NCBI GenBank assembly: GCA_025210695.1
Contig: JAOARE010000033.1
Span: 1-60,749, forward strand
DNA length: 60,749 nucleotides
Reading direction: 5' to 3'
DNA from: Rickettsiales bacterium
GTDB lineage: Bacteria > Pseudomonadota > Alphaproteobacteria > Rickettsiales > CANDYO01
Below the pieces are notes generated by a model, which was given only the letters and a program-made list of their open reading frames with translations, had not been told where the DNA came from and searched no databases. Position 1 is the first letter of the stretch; every line of letters begins with the position of its first letter. Below are positions 17,477 through 27,973 of the stretch, piece by piece. Position numbers and translations under genes: made by a program.

Positions 17477-18317
17477 AATCCTTTTTAAACTCTATTATTA
17501 CAAGCCCAGTTATAATTACAACGCCTCCCAATATAGTGCTCATTCCTATTCTCTCATTTAAAACCATTGTATTAATAATACACCCAAATACGGGGGTTAA
17601 CAAGTTGAATGGCACAACTTTACTCATAGAATATGTTCTTAATAAATACATCCAAGACAGCATTGATAAAAAACTGATAACAACAACCACATATATTAAG
17701 GATAATACTGACTCTAATTTAATATCATCTAAGGAGGGCCACTCTTCTTGAAAAAAAGATAATGCTATAAATACCGGAAAAATAAATAAACTTGAAAGTG
17801 AAATGATAGAAACAAGATTATATTTAGATAATTTCTTTAAATATAAATTATAAAGAGCAAATGACAGTGATGCAATAATAGCAAAAAACATCCCTGCTTC
17901 CTGCACTTTATCCTCTGAACGAGTATTAATAACTATGCTTAAACCAATAAAAGCTATAACCATCCCTATAATATCTTTAAAATAAAATTTTTCTTTCAGA
18001 AAAACAACCCCTAATAATACTGCAACAGGAACTGATAGCTCATTAATCAAAATAATAGGAGAAAGATCTGAACATAAATCTATAGCTTTATTTATAGCAA
18101 ACATATTAAACAAAGCTATTAAGCTAAAATAGAACACCTCCTTTATAGGCAGTATATCTTTAAAAAGATAAGTAGAAGTTATAAGGAATAATATAAGAAA
18201 GCGCAGACCCACAAAAAGCATATGTGGAAATGAATTAAGAGCTATTTTGCTTGCACTAAAATAGCTTCCCCAAACCACTGCCACCATAACAGATAGCAAA
18301 ATATCAATCTTTTTCAT
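17457..18317 (-). CDS. EamA/DMT-family permease
   Basis: The 286-residue protein has about ten hydrophobic helices in two halves, each ending in a typical EamA pattern (VAVLLGVVFLKEKFYFKDIIGMVIAF in the first half and a PVFGCIINTMVLNERIG segment in the second). DMT permeases of Rickettsiales include S-adenosylmethionine and metabolite importers, but nothing in this sequence fixes the substrate. It overlaps the downstream ampD start, so an envelope-precursor or salvage substrate is possible. It is divergent from the VirB4-like gene. Confidence 0.85.
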   Translation of the reverse strand: MKKIDILLSVMVAVVWGSYFSASKIALNSFPHMLFVGLRFLILFLITSTYLFKDILPIKEVFYFSLIALFNMFAINKAIDLCSDLSPIILINELSVPVAVLLGVVFLKEKFYFKDIIGMVIAFIGLSIVINTRSEDKVQEAGMFFAIIASLSFALYNLYLKKLSKYNLVSIISLSSLFIFPVFIALSFFQEEWPSLDDIKLESVLSLIYVVVVISFLSMLSWMYLLRTYSMSKVVPFNLLTPVFGCIINTMVLNERIGMSTILGGVVIITGLVIIEFKKDYAAKKP

Positions 18318-18443
18318 TTCATTTACTTGTTACACATATTAAATACACACTAACAATGGCATTCAACAAATACAATATTAAATTACTATAATCATAACCT
18401 ACCTCCATTTACTAATAAATCATTTTTATTAATAGAAAATATA

Positions 18444-18471
18444 TAGACAAACAGTGACTATAAGTTATAAT
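18444..18471 (+). promoter_or_regulatory. Probable promoter of the virB4-like operon
   Basis: TAGACA (18444-18449) and a perfect TATAAT (18466-18471) are spaced by 16 bases, giving a leader of about 40 nt before the ATG at 18518. Confidence 0.5.
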
Positions 18472-18517
18472 TAACTCATTCCTATTCATAATAATATGCT
18501 TAAATTAGTTTGGTTGA

Positions 18518-20875
18518 ATGTTTAATTTCTTTAAAAAAAATGACAAGCCTGAGTTCTCTCTAGAACATTTAGAAGAACCTACTATTCCTTATGCCTGTCA
18601 TTATAATGATCAGAGCATATTGACAAAAAATGGTGAATTACTACAAGTAATTAAAATTGAAGGTTACTCAGAAGAAATGATGAATTCTGATGATACCGTT
18701 GATTTAAGAGGTATAATTCGTAAAGCAATTATGGAAAATGTTACTGATCGTAAAGTAGCAATTTGGTTCCATACTATCAGACGCAAGCATAATCTTGACT
18801 CAATTAATTACTTTTCTTCTACTTTTGCTAAAGACACTCATGACTCTTGGGCAAGAAAAAACCATTGGAGAGATAAATTTGTCAATGAATTATATATAAC
18901 CATATTGTATGAAGGCAGTGGATCTGACAAAAAAAACCTTACTCTTTCTTTTACTCCTAAGTTATTAAAACATTACCACTTAAATAAATTAGCTTATAAT
19001 TCAGAAAAGTTAGATAAAATAATAACTAATATGCTCACCATTTTAAAGCCTTTTGGCGGAAAAAGACTAGAGGTGAAGCATGATAGCTATGGAGCACATT
19101 CAGAAATCTTAGAATTCTTAAGCAAAATCATATGCCTTCATAGCAAAAGGGTGGCCATACCAATTCAAAGTATTGATAATATTTTCTATCGCAGTCAAGT
19201 TGCCTTTGGTGGAAATGCCATGGAAATATTTGATGAAAATAAAAAGCATTACGCAGCACTTTTTAGCATTAAAGAATACCACGAATTGGCAGCAAAAGCT
19301 CTAGATAAGTTCTTAGGAATAGCAAGTGAATATATAATATCACAAACTTTAACTTTTGTAGATGCTGCAGAAGCAAAAAAGCCCTCTGAATATTTCAATT
19401 ATATTCTAGGAGTTAGTAAGGATGAACAATTAAGAAAAGACTGTGGACTTGCAGATATGATGGATAGCGATCAAGGCAATCCAAATGATTATGGCACACA
19501 ACAAATGAACTTTATGATAGTGGGAGACACATTAGAAGAACTAGAAAGAACGGCAGGAAGCACTATAACTGAATTAAACAAACTGGGAATTGTTGCAGTT
19601 CGAGAAGATTTAAATATAGAATTATGTTTTTGGTCTCAGTTACCTGGAAACTTTAGTTTCTTTCGTCGCCCTAGCTATATTAATACTAAGAAATCAGCAA
19701 GTTTTGCTTCCTTAAATAATAACCCCTCAGGAAAAAGAGAAAATCCTTGGGGACCAGCAGTAACTCTATTCCGTCGTAAGGATGGAGGACCACATTACTT
19801 CAATTTCCACCTAGAAAAATCTGGGCATACTATCATTGCTGGAGACTTTAAATCATCCAAGAAAACACTATTAAATCTATTATTATCCGAGTCTTCCAAA
19901 TATGCCCCTCATGTTCTTTATATTGACCAAAATGAAACATCCCGAGTAACCGTAAAGGCTATAGAAGGTAGGCATGAAATTCTTAACTTAGAACAAGAAG
20001 AACTAAATTTTTCTTTTAACCCCTTTCATTTACCCGATACAGAAGAAAATCATCAATTCCTCAAAGATTGGTTGTTGCTATTAATTTTTCCTGATGGCTC
20101 TCATAGCGATGAGCAGAAACAAATGGTTTATGATGCTATAGACAAATTTATTACCAAAATGCCTGTTGGCAGCAGACAAATATCAATGTTAGAGGAATTA
20201 TTTGAAGATAAAACTATAAAAGAGAATCTTGCAATATGGTGCAGACCAAATAAATTTGGAATGTTATTCGATAATCCTATGGATGAATTTGAATCTAGCT
20301 CTAAAATTATTGGCTTTAATGTAAAATCCTTATCTAGTAATCCAGATGCATTAAAAGCTTTAACCTTTTATTGCCTATATAAATATTCTAATTTACAAAA
20401 TTCTCCTCCAACCATTATTGCTATTGATGATGCAAATCTATTGCTTGAAGATAAAGTTTTTAGTGCTATGCTACCTAAATGGCTTGATAAACTAACGTCT
20501 AATAATGCTATAGCCATATTTATGTGGGACCTTAAACACTCACTAAATAAAAACTTAGAAAATATTCATGATAAAATATCTACTCATCTTTTATCTTTGT
20601 ATTTTGATTATAAAGCCTATGAAAAAGCATTTAAATTAACAGAAGATGAAGTTAATGATCTAAAAAAAATGAAATCTATAAATCGTCACTTTATGATAAA
20701 ACAAAGACAAAAACGAACAATAGTAGAACTAAATCTTGACGGCCTAGATTACGCAATAAAAACTCTAGGTGGACAAGAGGACGCCCTTGAAGCTATGGAA
20801 AAAGCAATTATCAAACATGGAGAGAATCCAAATACTTGGATAGTTCCTTTCTATCAAAATCTAATTCCTAATTAG
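18518..20875 (+). CDS. VirB4-like type IV secretion ATPase with degenerate nucleotide site (VirB4-II type)
   Basis: The 785-residue protein has the VirB4/CagE/TrbE layout: an N-terminal domain with ELYITILYEG, a middle region, and a C-terminal RecA-like domain. The ATP site is eroded. The Walker A position reads GDFKSSKKT (442-450), where GxxGxGKT is expected, and the Walker B position reads IDDAN (636-640) instead of IDEAW. This matches the divergent second VirB4 (RvhB4-II) of Rickettsiales secretion systems, which is thought to act alongside a normal VirB4. A strong promoter precedes it. It is followed 6 bp later by a giant exported Cys-rich protein, so the pair is one operon. No other vir genes are in the window. 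Confidence 0.88.
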   Translation: MFNFFKKNDKPEFSLEHLEEPTIPYACHYNDQSILTKNGELLQVIKIEGYSEEMMNSDDTVDLRGIIRKAIMENVTDRKVAIWFHTIRRKHNLDSINYFSSTFAKDTHDSWARKNHWRDKFVNELYITILYEGSGSDKKNLTLSFTPKLLKHYHLNKLAYNSEKLDKIITNMLTILKPFGGKRLEVKHDSYGAHSEILEFLSKIICLHSKRVAIPIQSIDNIFYRSQVAFGGNAMEIFDENKKHYAALFSIKEYHELAAKALDKFLGIASEYIISQTLTFVDAAEAKKPSEYFNYILGVSKDEQLRKDCGLADMMDSDQGNPNDYGTQQMNFMIVGDTLEELERTAGSTITELNKLGIVAVREDLNIELCFWSQLPGNFSFFRRPSYINTKKSASFASLNNNPSGKRENPWGPAVTLFRRKDGGPHYFNFHLEKSGHTIIAGDFKSSKKTLLNLLLSESSKYAPHVLYIDQNETSRVTVKAIEGRHEILNLEQEELNFSFNPFHLPDTEENHQFLKDWLLLLIFPDGSHSDEQKQMVYDAIDKFITKMPVGSRQISMLEELFEDKTIKENLAIWCRPNKFGMLFDNPMDEFESSSKIIGFNVKSLSSNPDALKALTFYCLYKYSNLQNSPPTIIAIDDANLLLEDKVFSAMLPKWLDKLTSNNAIAIFMWDLKHSLNKNLENIHDKISTHLLSLYFDYKAYEKAFKLTEDEVNDLKKMKSINRHFMIKQRQKRTIVELNLDGLDYAIKTLGGQEDALEAMEKAIIKHGENPNTWIVPFYQNLIPN

Positions 20876-20881
20876 AATATT

Positions 20882-23800
20882 ATGTTATCAGAAAGAAAAA
20901 GTTATCTACTTAATAAAGAACGCTTCACCAAAGCGTTTTTATTATTCTTTTTTATAATATCTTTTTTAACATTATTTACCAATAATGCAGAAGCTTTATC
21001 GTGCAAAGGAGTCTGGCCTTTTGTAGATTATGAGCTAAAACAAACAGTTTCTCAGCCCGATGATTCAACGCTCTTTAATCCCACAATTAAAGTTAAACGG
21101 GAAGAAACCATTGCCTCTATTAAATGCACAGAAACGTTCACGTTAAATGCTTCTGAGTGTAAATTTAATTATACAGGATTAGTACGTTATTGCGCTCGTT
21201 TTACTGAACCCAATGAACATGGAAATATCTATGCTTGTGAAACAACAGAAGCAGTATACATTGAGGGAGAAGAAGTAGAACCATCTACAATCAATTGTAA
21301 TTATGATAGTGACGGCAACAGCATTGGAGATGACGGTGAATGCGACAAATGTAGATGTCAATGTACTCAACGTATATGCGCATATAATGACGCTCAAGGC
21401 TCCAGCTTCGGAGAAGATTATTATGAACCATACTATGGAACTGTTGGAAATTATACTGATACTAGCAATGAAGATTACCGTTATTGCTGTATAGACCCTC
21501 CCCTTACTTATAATTATCAGCCCTACCACAAAAATTCAGATAATCCATGTTGTGGCATGAATGGCTGTAACGCATGGGGCTCTAATCCTTGTGGAAACGG
21601 CACTCAGCCGGACGGAAGAAAATTAAATGGCACCGCTGACCATATAGGATGTGTTGATATACCCTTAGGGCCTTACCCTCCACCATTATGCGACCCTATA
21701 CAAGGACAAACTCCGGGTGCCGTTGACATTAATATTTGTCAATATTCTCCTGACTATGAATTAGACTCTGATGATCCTAATTACCCTGATGGAAATTATA
21801 AACAAACCTCTATAGCTTGTAGTGATGGATCTTCAAACTGTGATACTATTTGTGAACTCTCCACCACATCAGGGGATCCTTCAGATGAACCTGTATATAG
21901 TACATTTGAAAAACCCCTTGTTAGAGTGTTTTTTGCAAGCACCCTCCCATTATGCCCAAGCGACTATGATCCCAAGGAAACCCCTACAAATGATAGTTGT
22001 GTTCGGTTTCTTGAGTCTAGTTTAACCGCTGAACAAATTTGGAAAGATAAAAAAGGCCTTATTCCTGTTTGCGATGAGGGGTCAACTGGACCGGATTGTT
22101 TTAGTTTTTATTCTCCAAGAACAATGGGCCCTTCAGGAAGCAGTACTACCTTTGGAGAAGAGTATAAATACTTTAGAACTTATTATAACGTTTTTGGATC
22201 TAGCGTTGTATCAGAAACTGATACTATGCCTTATGCTGATTATAGTTATGGAGTTGACTACACTTCAAATCCTGATGCCGCGCCCAAAGTTCAACTTGCT
22301 GGTCTCTATGATAGTTATTATGAAGATATGACAGATAGTTTTGATATGGACTCAGATAAAGTATATAAAGTTCAAATTGTTGATTATACATCCTTAACTA
22401 GAAACCTCATATCATACCTTAATCTTGGAGAAGATGATAGTGAAGATGGAATGACATTATGTGCTTATGAAGATAGTGATGAAGTGGACGTTTTAGACAC
22501 CATAACTTGTGTTCCTAGACCAAAAATGTTTGCTCCTACCGTATATCCATGCCTTAATTCAACTGACTGCCAATATCCTAGCGGCGCCAAACCATATGAG
22601 CAGCCTAGAATAGACTTTGATGTTGGAACCCCTGCCAAATCAGGGATTATAGGGATTGATATCCCCAACGATTCCTCCACCAAAACATTCTGCGTAATGG
22701 ATGATTATTATACAACTCCTCAAACCGAAAGCAAAGAAGAAGATGATGATGATAACACCGCTCCATGCACTGTATATAAAGCAAAACTATTTTCAGCTTA
22801 TTTAACTGATGATAATAATTATGAACTAACCGCAGATGATGATGGCACTGTTACCCCCGATCCTGATCCAGAAACAGGAACATATACTGGGGGAATGCAG
22901 TATGTAAACCATGTGTATTGTCGTGGAGCAACAAAAATTTGTCTCACTGGTTATAGTTCTGCAAAGCAAGTTATATCTAAAATAGTTCCATTAACCACCT
23001 ATGATAGCAATGGTAATGCAACAACAACGAACGTGGCAAGTAATCTTATATCAGATAGAGTTATTCCTCCTCCCCCCGCAGATGGAGAAGAAGAGACATA
23101 TCCTCTACCTGATGAGATATTATATAACCCCACGGATCATGATTGGATAACGGATACTTCACAACCAGTAACAAACACATATTTTGGTTATCTAAGCGGA
23201 GATCCTGAGGCAGACCCTAATGATCCAGATAGCTACATACCTCAGTCCTATTGTAACACAGGAGAAGAAGAAAGCGCAAACTATATAATGTGCACCGCAA
23301 ATGGTGCAATACCAGACATAGATACGGATACTCCATCAGGTGATATAAGTTGCACATGCTATAATGAAACTGGAAGAACGACTGACTGTGACCAAAATGA
23401 CTCTGAATGTACAGCAAACTATAGCGATGATGGTTCATATTCATGCACCAACAGCCAATGCCAATATGTCTGGTCAAAAACCACAAGCAGTGACACTCAA
23501 ACATTAGATGGTTATAAGTACTACGATCCTACCACTGACACCACCACTTATTACCCTATAGATCAATATATGAAAAGAGCTCTAAATGTTATGGAGTTAG
23601 CGCAGTGTGTAGATGCAGCAAAACCCTTTTGTGATGCAATCACCGGAGAGACCGTGGATTCAGCAACAGCAGAAGATAATGGCTATGCAAACTGGCCACA
23701 AACAAATGTTGACGAGGAAACTCAATATTCCTCTTGTGTTGAAGGAACTCAACCGCAACAAGATCGACGCTCAGACGGCACCTCTGTAGACCTCATTCCA

Positions 23801-25276
23801 ACACGTTACTGCAGATATATCGACGAATATGAAAGCGGTGGAAAAACTGCCACTCAAGAGAATGGATGCCCTAAATACACTATTGCTTTTGTTGCTGTAG
23901 ATAATCCATGTGCAAAAGCTTCACTACCGTTTTGGTGGCCTAGTGAGTTCCTAAGGGATAAACCCTCTCTTCAAGGAGCCATATTTAACCAATTCAATGT
24001 TGCACCGCCGTATGAAGACATATTCATTCCTAAAAGCGCAAATTATAATCCATATGATGTGCAATCTATAGATTTAAAGAACGATTCTACCTGGATTGAA
24101 GACTGGTATACCACTAACTCATATAACTCTTGTAAAAACTATCAAGGCTCTAGGACCACATCAAATACAAAAAGAAATGTTACAAATGGTGACCAGGAAA
24201 TGCTTCACTTAACAGAAGATAATTGGAGAAGTTTATGGAATCGTCAAGATCTAACTTGGCTTTTAGTGGATGATGCTAGTCATAATGGCTGTTATGTTTA
24301 CGATTTGGGAACAAATGTTAATGTAAGCAACAGCACTATTGACCTTATAAACGATGGAACTTTAAAAATTGGAATGAAAATTTGTAAATATAATAATAAA
24401 GTTTCGTTCTCTTTAGTCGATCTGGCATATAATGCTGCTACTGATTATACAAATATTGCTTATATCATGCAGTCTAATATTATTGCCTATGATGCATATA
24501 CCACACAAAATGTAACAGACAATGTCAGTTACAATGGAGGCTTCGTACCAAAAACAACAATAACCAATAACAGCCTACCAAATAAAAAAAATAAATACCA
24601 TACCTATCTAAACCATGGCATTGTAATAGATAAAAATGGCTTTGATCCTTTTGAAACAGATGAAGTGGTTCCAGGCCCTCCTCCTTCAGATTTTGTAAAG
24701 ATAGAAACTGCTGAGGAGATTGCTACGAGCTTCTACTTTGCTGGAGTATATAACTGGAAAACTAGCTATAAGAACAGCTGGGGACAAACAAGACATAATG
24801 ATTATTCTAAGTATTCTTTCGCTAGCCCCTATAGTTGCGGCGGCGGAGATAATAAATCTTACGATAATGATAAATATGATGAACAAAAATCTACTAATAA
24901 CTATCCAGCATGTGCGTTATCTCAATATAGAGGACCAATAAATTATTCTGATCCCGATTCAAGCAGCCGTGAAAGTATAAGCGACTATTTACCAGGACCT
25001 ATAGATATTGACCCCCTAAATATCACAAGCAAACAAGGAGAGTCAGCTAACCAAGGAGGAAACTACTCATATATCTCTAGACAGTATTGGAATTCATGTT
25101 ATGACGGAAATAATATGGACGGTTCATGGCCGTATCAAGATGGATGTATCCAAGAAATAACCATAGGTAAAGATCTCCCCGGTGACATCTCAGGATACAC
25201 CTATGGAAACAGCGCCAGAAATACAAATATGTTCTTATGGAGAACAGAGAAATCTTATGATGTATGTAATGAGTAA
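20882..25276 (+). CDS. Giant exported Cys-rich acidic protein, unknown function
   Basis: The 1464-residue protein begins with a basic N-terminus and a hydrophobic segment (about 17-35) ending in an Ala-rich cleavage-like site (NNAEALSCKG), consistent with Sec export. The rest is unusually acidic and rich in Asp, Tyr, Ser, Thr, Pro and Asn, with at least 25 cysteines in the first ~400 residues, some in pairs (YCCID, PCCGMNGC) or clusters (CDKCRCQC). This suggests many disulfides in the periplasm or outside the cell. I recognise no known domain. TraN is a superficial Cys-rich analogue, but no TraN motif is identified. Translation is probably coupled to the VirB4-like gene 6 bp upstream, suggesting a surface component or cargo of the type IV apparatus. 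Confidence 0.75.
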   Translation: MLSERKSYLLNKERFTKAFLLFFFIISFLTLFTNNAEALSCKGVWPFVDYELKQTVSQPDDSTLFNPTIKVKREETIASIKCTETFTLNASECKFNYTGLVRYCARFTEPNEHGNIYACETTEAVYIEGEEVEPSTINCNYDSDGNSIGDDGECDKCRCQCTQRICAYNDAQGSSFGEDYYEPYYGTVGNYTDTSNEDYRYCCIDPPLTYNYQPYHKNSDNPCCGMNGCNAWGSNPCGNGTQPDGRKLNGTADHIGCVDIPLGPYPPPLCDPIQGQTPGAVDINICQYSPDYELDSDDPNYPDGNYKQTSIACSDGSSNCDTICELSTTSGDPSDEPVYSTFEKPLVRVFFASTLPLCPSDYDPKETPTNDSCVRFLESSLTAEQIWKDKKGLIPVCDEGSTGPDCFSFYSPRTMGPSGSSTTFGEEYKYFRTYYNVFGSSVVSETDTMPYADYSYGVDYTSNPDAAPKVQLAGLYDSYYEDMTDSFDMDSDKVYKVQIVDYTSLTRNLISYLNLGEDDSEDGMTLCAYEDSDEVDVLDTITCVPRPKMFAPTVYPCLNSTDCQYPSGAKPYEQPRIDFDVGTPAKSGIIGIDIPNDSSTKTFCVMDDYYTTPQTESKEEDDDDNTAPCTVYKAKLFSAYLTDDNNYELTADDDGTVTPDPDPETGTYTGGMQYVNHVYCRGATKICLTGYSSAKQVISKIVPLTTYDSNGNATTTNVASNLISDRVIPPPPADGEEETYPLPDEILYNPTDHDWITDTSQPVTNTYFGYLSGDPEADPNDPDSYIPQSYCNTGEEESANYIMCTANGAIPDIDTDTPSGDISCTCYNETGRTTDCDQNDSECTANYSDDGSYSCTNSQCQYVWSKTTSSDTQTLDGYKYYDPTTDTTTYYPIDQYMKRALNVMELAQCVDAAKPFCDAITGETVDSATAEDNGYANWPQTNVDEETQYSSCVEGTQPQQDRRSDGTSVDLIPTRYCRYIDEYESGGKTATQENGCPKYTIAFVAVDNPCAKASLPFWWPSEFLRDKPSLQGAIFNQFNVAPPYEDIFIPKSANYNPYDVQSIDLKNDSTWIEDWYTTNSYNSCKNYQGSRTTSNTKRNVTNGDQEMLHLTEDNWRSLWNRQDLTWLLVDDASHNGCYVYDLGTNVNVSNSTIDLINDGTLKIGMKICKYNNKVSFSLVDLAYNAATDYTNIAYIMQSNIIAYDAYTTQNVTDNVSYNGGFVPKTTITNNSLPNKKNKYHTYLNHGIVIDKNGFDPFETDEVVPGPPPSDFVKIETAEEIATSFYFAGVYNWKTSYKNSWGQTRHNDYSKYSFASPYSCGGGDNKSYDNDKYDEQKSTNNYPACALSQYRGPINYSDPDSSSRESISDYLPGPIDIDPLNITSKQGESANQGGNYSYISRQYWNSCYDGNNMDGSWPYQDGCIQEITIGKDLPGDISGYTYGNSARNTNMFLWRTEKSYDVCNE

Positions 25277-25348
25277 CAATCTAGTTGTGTTAGAACGAGC
25301 TATTTGCTAATATCAACGGATGTTAACAAGCCATATTGTAAAACTTAA

Positions 25349-26590
25349 ATGCATAACCAGGCTAATATTATAAAAATTTGTCTATACGGCTTGATCAATG
25401 GAATGGGGTTATTACTTAGTGGCAATACTTTAAACTTCTGGCTAGCCAGCTTTGAAGTTGACATCAAAATTATTGGTTTTTTCTCTTTTATTGCCTTACC
25501 GCATGCATTTAAGTATTTTATAGCTATCTTTATAGATAAAATATCTCTTTCAAACCCTAAATTTGGATCATATCAAAGCTGGATCATTCTTAGTCAAATC
25601 ACTTTAATTATAATGCTGCTTATAATGAGTTTATTGGATCCTACAAAAAATTTAATTCTTGTTGCTATAACTGGATTTGTTATATCATTAGCGGCGGTTA
25701 TCCAATACATAATATTAAATGGAAATAGAATCCAAATTCTAAAAGAGTCTGAACAAGGTGCTGGTAGTGCCATATATAATATTGGCTATCGCTTGGGGAT
25801 GTTTTTAACTGGCGCTGGAGTTATCTTTATTTCAAGCCATATATCCTGGCATAATATTTATCTTGGACTCGCTTTTGTATATTCTATATTAGCTCTTATG
25901 ATCTATCGTTACTATACAGCACCAGAATCCTTAGAACAAAATGCTTGGTTTAAACCAGAAAAAAGTCTGTTAAATAATATATTTATAGGGCCAATAAAAC
26001 AGTTTTCTGGATTTAAGAATTTCACTTGGATAGTTTTATTTGTTCTATTATATCAATTGTCTGACACCATGTTAATGACTATGCTTAACCCATTCTTACT
26101 CCATAAAAATTATAATGCAGAAGAAATAGCTAGCGCTTCTAAATTATGCGGTCTTTTTATGGTTATCATTGGTGGTCTCATTGGTGGTTTTATTATAGAT
26201 AAAATTGGCATTAGAAGAAGCTTGCTCAGCTTTGGAATTTTTCATGTTCTTGGATATGCTATGTTTATTATATTTGCCTCTATAGAAAAGAATATAGCTG
26301 CTTTATATTTTATAACTTGGTATGTAGCACTAACTGGAGGAATGACTACAACCGCTTACATCTCATTCATCAGTGGATTATCTCGCGGTCAACATGTTAC
26401 AACTTTATACGCATTATTAAGCTCCATTATTGGTCTATCATGGATCATATTTCCTGCTATATCTGGTGTTATTGCATCCTATTCTGGTTGGTATAATTTC
26501 TTTATTATCCTGACCGTTATTGGATTCTTTACATTATCTTTTACATATTTCATACCAGATAGAATTTATCAAATCTATAAAACCCCCTAG
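25349..26590 (+). CDS. AmpG-like MFS permease, copy 1
   Basis: This 413-residue protein has about 12 transmembrane helices and the AmpG/PAT-family pattern in its first helices (LYGLINGMGLLLSGNTLNFW, then FSFIALPHAFKYFIAIFIDK). AmpG imports anhydro-muropeptides released from peptidoglycan. Rickettsiales carry several AmpG paralogues whose substrates are mostly unknown. It is followed by a close paralogue in the same direction and lies 3' of the secretion-related pair. The cytoplasmic AmpD at 16793-17476 would be the logical next enzyme. Muropeptide transport is inferred from family only. Confidence 0.85.
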   Translation: MHNQANIIKICLYGLINGMGLLLSGNTLNFWLASFEVDIKIIGFFSFIALPHAFKYFIAIFIDKISLSNPKFGSYQSWIILSQITLIIMLLIMSLLDPTKNLILVAITGFVISLAAVIQYIILNGNRIQILKESEQGAGSAIYNIGYRLGMFLTGAGVIFISSHISWHNIYLGLAFVYSILALMIYRYYTAPESLEQNAWFKPEKSLLNNIFIGPIKQFSGFKNFTWIVLFVLLYQLSDTMLMTMLNPFLLHKNYNAEEIASASKLCGLFMVIIGGLIGGFIIDKIGIRRSLLSFGIFHVLGYAMFIIFASIEKNIAALYFITWYVALTGGMTTTAYISFISGLSRGQHVTTLYALLSSIIGLSWIIFPAISGVIASYSGWYNFFIILTVIGFFTLSFTYFIPDRIYQIYKTP

Positions 26591-26661
26591 GTTTAAGTAG
26601 TTGTTTTAGGAATGCGTATTTGTTAATATAATCTGACTATAAATAATCATATTCTAACTTA

Positions 26662-27930
26662 ATGTATAAATCCTTAGCAATATATCTTCAAATCCGGCTA
26701 TTACGAGTATGTTTATTTGGTTTTATAAACGGAATGAATTTTCTTCTTAGTGGAAATACTTTAAATTTCTGGCTAGCTGACTTTGAAATTGACAATAAAA
26801 CAATAGGATTATTTTCACTAATTACTTTACCTTATGCTCTAAAATATTTTATTGCTATCTTTATTGACAAACATCAAATACCTATATTACATAAAATAGG
26901 CCCATATAAAGCTTGGCTCATCTTTAGCCAAATCTCATTAATTATTTCGTTAACAACTATGGGATTCTTAAACCCCTCTCATGACCTAGGGATGATAGCT
27001 ATTGCAGGATTTTTTATATCTTTGTTCTCGGTTATTCAAAATGTCATTTTTCATGGAAATCGTATTCAAGCTCTAGAAACTTTTGAGCAAGGACCAGGAG
27101 CTGCCATTTATAGTGTTGGCCATCGCTTCGGTATGTTTTTAACTGGCGCTGGAGTAATCTTTGCCTCAGCTTATATCAGCTGGTTTCATATATATATAGC
27201 ATTAGCCGTTTTTTATAGCGTATTCCTCATTCTAATTTACCATAGTTACAAAGAACAAAATATAACAACACATAATTCATGGTTTAATAAAGAGAAAACT
27301 TTATTCCATAATATTTTTATTAATCCTATTAAGCATTTCTTAGGTTATAAGAACTTTATTTGGATTATATTATTTATCATGTTATATCAACTTCCTGAAA
27401 GTATGTTTATTATTATGCTTAACCCATTCCTCCTTCAAAGTGGATATAGCGCAGAAGAAATAGCTAGCATTGCCAAAATCTTTGGCATTACAATGGCGAT
27501 TATAGGTGGAATTGTAAGTGGCCCACTTCTCCATAGATTTGATATTAAAAGCTGCCTGTTAAACTTTGGACTTCTTCATATATTTGGTCATGCGCTATTT
27601 ATTTTCCTAGCATCTTTTGATAAAAACATATTAGCCTTAGGCTTTATAATTGGATATATGTCTTTCACCGGAGGAATGGCCACAACAGCTTATATAGCGT
27701 TTATAAGTGGATTATCTCGCGGAAAATATGTTACCACTTTATATGCATTACTTGCTTCTGCCATTGGAATGTCTAGAGTGATATTCCCCGCCTTCTCTGG
27801 TATCATCGTTGATTCTCAAGGATGGATAAACTTTTTTATTATAATCACTATACTCGGATTCTTAAGCTTAGTCTTCACCTGGTTAGTACCCTATAGAATT
27901 TATCAAAAACACAGAAATACTGATAATTAA
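26662..27930 (+). CDS. AmpG-like MFS permease, copy 2
   Basis: The 422-residue protein is a clear tandem paralogue of the preceding gene. It shares long blocks such as LLSGNTLNFWLA, GMFLTGAGVIF, the central AEEIAS segment and the late TTAYI(S/A)FISGLSRG, yet differs through most loops. It was therefore an old duplication rather than an assembly artefact. It has about 12 membrane helices. The two copies are separated by about 70 bases. The divergence of loop residues suggests the copies may have different substrates. Confidence 0.85.
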   Translation: MYKSLAIYLQIRLLRVCLFGFINGMNFLLSGNTLNFWLADFEIDNKTIGLFSLITLPYALKYFIAIFIDKHQIPILHKIGPYKAWLIFSQISLIISLTTMGFLNPSHDLGMIAIAGFFISLFSVIQNVIFHGNRIQALETFEQGPGAAIYSVGHRFGMFLTGAGVIFASAYISWFHIYIALAVFYSVFLILIYHSYKEQNITTHNSWFNKEKTLFHNIFINPIKHFLGYKNFIWIILFIMLYQLPESMFIIMLNPFLLQSGYSAEEIASIAKIFGITMAIIGGIVSGPLLHRFDIKSCLLNFGLLHIFGHALFIFLASFDKNILALGFIIGYMSFTGGMATTAYIAFISGLSRGKYVTTLYALLASAIGMSRVIFPAFSGIIVDSQGWINFFIIITILGFLSLVFTWLVPYRIYQKHRNTDN

Positions 27931-27938
27931 AACTTATC

Positions 27939-27967
27939 TTGCCACAACTTACCATTTCCTTTATAGT
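27939..27967 (+). promoter_or_regulatory. Promoter of SRP RNA (ffs)
   Basis: TTGCCA (27939-27944), a 17-base spacer and TATAGT (27962-27967) point to a start at about 27974, exactly where the SRP RNA stem begins. Confidence 0.65.
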
Positions 27968-27973
27968 CAATGT

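Noticed and set aside
18518..20875. F-type TraC as identity of the ATPase
   Set aside because: No other tra genes are nearby, and the eroded Walker motifs fit rickettsial VirB4-II better.
20882..25276. TraN identity for the Cys-rich protein
   Set aside because: Only general Cys richness is shared; length and lack of identified motifs argue against it.
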